Source: Glycocaulis abyssi | Lineage (GTDB): Bacteria > Pseudomonadota > Alphaproteobacteria > Caulobacterales > Maricaulaceae | NCBI RefSeq assembly: GCF_041429775.1 | Contig: NZ_CP163421.1 | Location: forward strand, 1,506,001 to 1,570,000 | DNA: 64,000 bases | Direction: 5' to 3' | Shown: positions 62,230-64,000 of the stretch, one piece after another | Position numbering within the stretch: the first letter of the stretch is position 1 | How the letters are laid out: each line of letters starts with the position of its first letter | Translations under genes and position numbers: made by a program | Notes under the pieces: generated by a model | The model's database searches: none | Told to the model about the DNA's origin: nothing | What the model saw: only the letters and a program-made list of their open reading frames with translations

Positions 62230-62347
62230 GACCGGGCGGCGACCTACTCTCCCATGCCTTAAGACATAGTACCATCGGCGCTGAGGGTCTTAACGGCCGT
62301 GTTCGGGATGGGAACGGGTGGGGTCCCCTCGCTATAACCACCCGGTC
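62230..62347 (-). rRNA. rrf: 5S ribosomal RNA
   Basis: The minus strand reads GACCGGGTGGTTATAGCGAG at the 5' end and CGCCGCCCGGTC at the 3' end, which pair to form helix I. The internal CCCGTTCCCATCCCGAAC block is the conserved 5S core. About 118 nt, as expected. Confidence 0.95.
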
Positions 62348-62435
62348 GGCGCGTTTGACGCGGTTTCACAGAGACATTTTATCCTGACATATGACGGGCA
62401 TCATGATGGACGAGGCGATCGCCATTCATGAGCCA

Positions 62436-64000
<1,565 letters not shown>

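Overview
The window reads as a GC-rich alphaproteobacterial chromosome. The main clues are the initiator tRNA-fMet downstream of 23S-5S in one rRNA operon, the alphaproteobacterial tRNA-fMet sequence and Ti/RSF1010-type (MOBQ) mobilisation genes. A Maricaulales/Hyphomonadaceae-like host is a guess; nothing here proves the genus.

1-19.3 kb is a nonulosonic-acid (legionaminic/sialic-type) and surface-glycan locus. A leftward operon holds neuB, neuC, a neuD-like acetyltransferase, wecB and wecC (cut by the window edge). Divergent from it run a GT2 glycosyltransferase, a legB-like dehydratase, legC, neuA and a GT-B-like protein. A third, leftward group holds a ptmE-like nucleotidyltransferase, two Gfo/Idh oxidoreductases and an unknown protein with a C-terminal membrane hairpin. 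Two paralogous degenerate ABC-exporter-like genes flank a large GT-B-like gene. One paralog is broken by an IS3-family element (20069-21336). An IS481-family element follows (22183-23485).

23.5-60.7 kb is an integrative mobilisable element of about 37.1 kb. It sits in the 3' half of tRNA-fMet and is bounded by perfect 41-bp direct repeats (23500-23540 and 60643-60683), with a tyrosine integrase beside the intact tRNA. It carries its own second initiator-like tRNA, an ietAS-type ATPase/subtilase defence pair, two different hipBA modules, a Fic protein, an ardC antirestriction gene, a MOBQ relaxase with an RSF1010-like oriT, a T4CP-type coupling ATPase without a VirB channel, and a DNA phosphorothioation locus. 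That locus has sspA divergent from sspB-sspC-sspD, then a GIY-YIG protein and a DndB-like DGQHR protein. Convergent with these is a restriction-like module: a DndD-like ATPase, a small dnd-associated-type protein and a PLD/SF2 helicase. The helicase gene is interrupted inside motif VI by a second copy of the same 1268-bp IS3 element.

60.7-64 kb returns to core chromosome: tRNA-fMet, a Sel1-like/prolyl-hydroxylase-type oxygenase gene, and the 5S and 3' part of the 23S gene on the minus strand.

No CRISPR array was seen. The most interesting regulatory signals are two CTGGA-N7-TCCAG dyads in the sspA/sspB divergent promoter, an iteron-like 22/23-bp repeat array before ardC, and TGTGTAAG repeats near both island ends.
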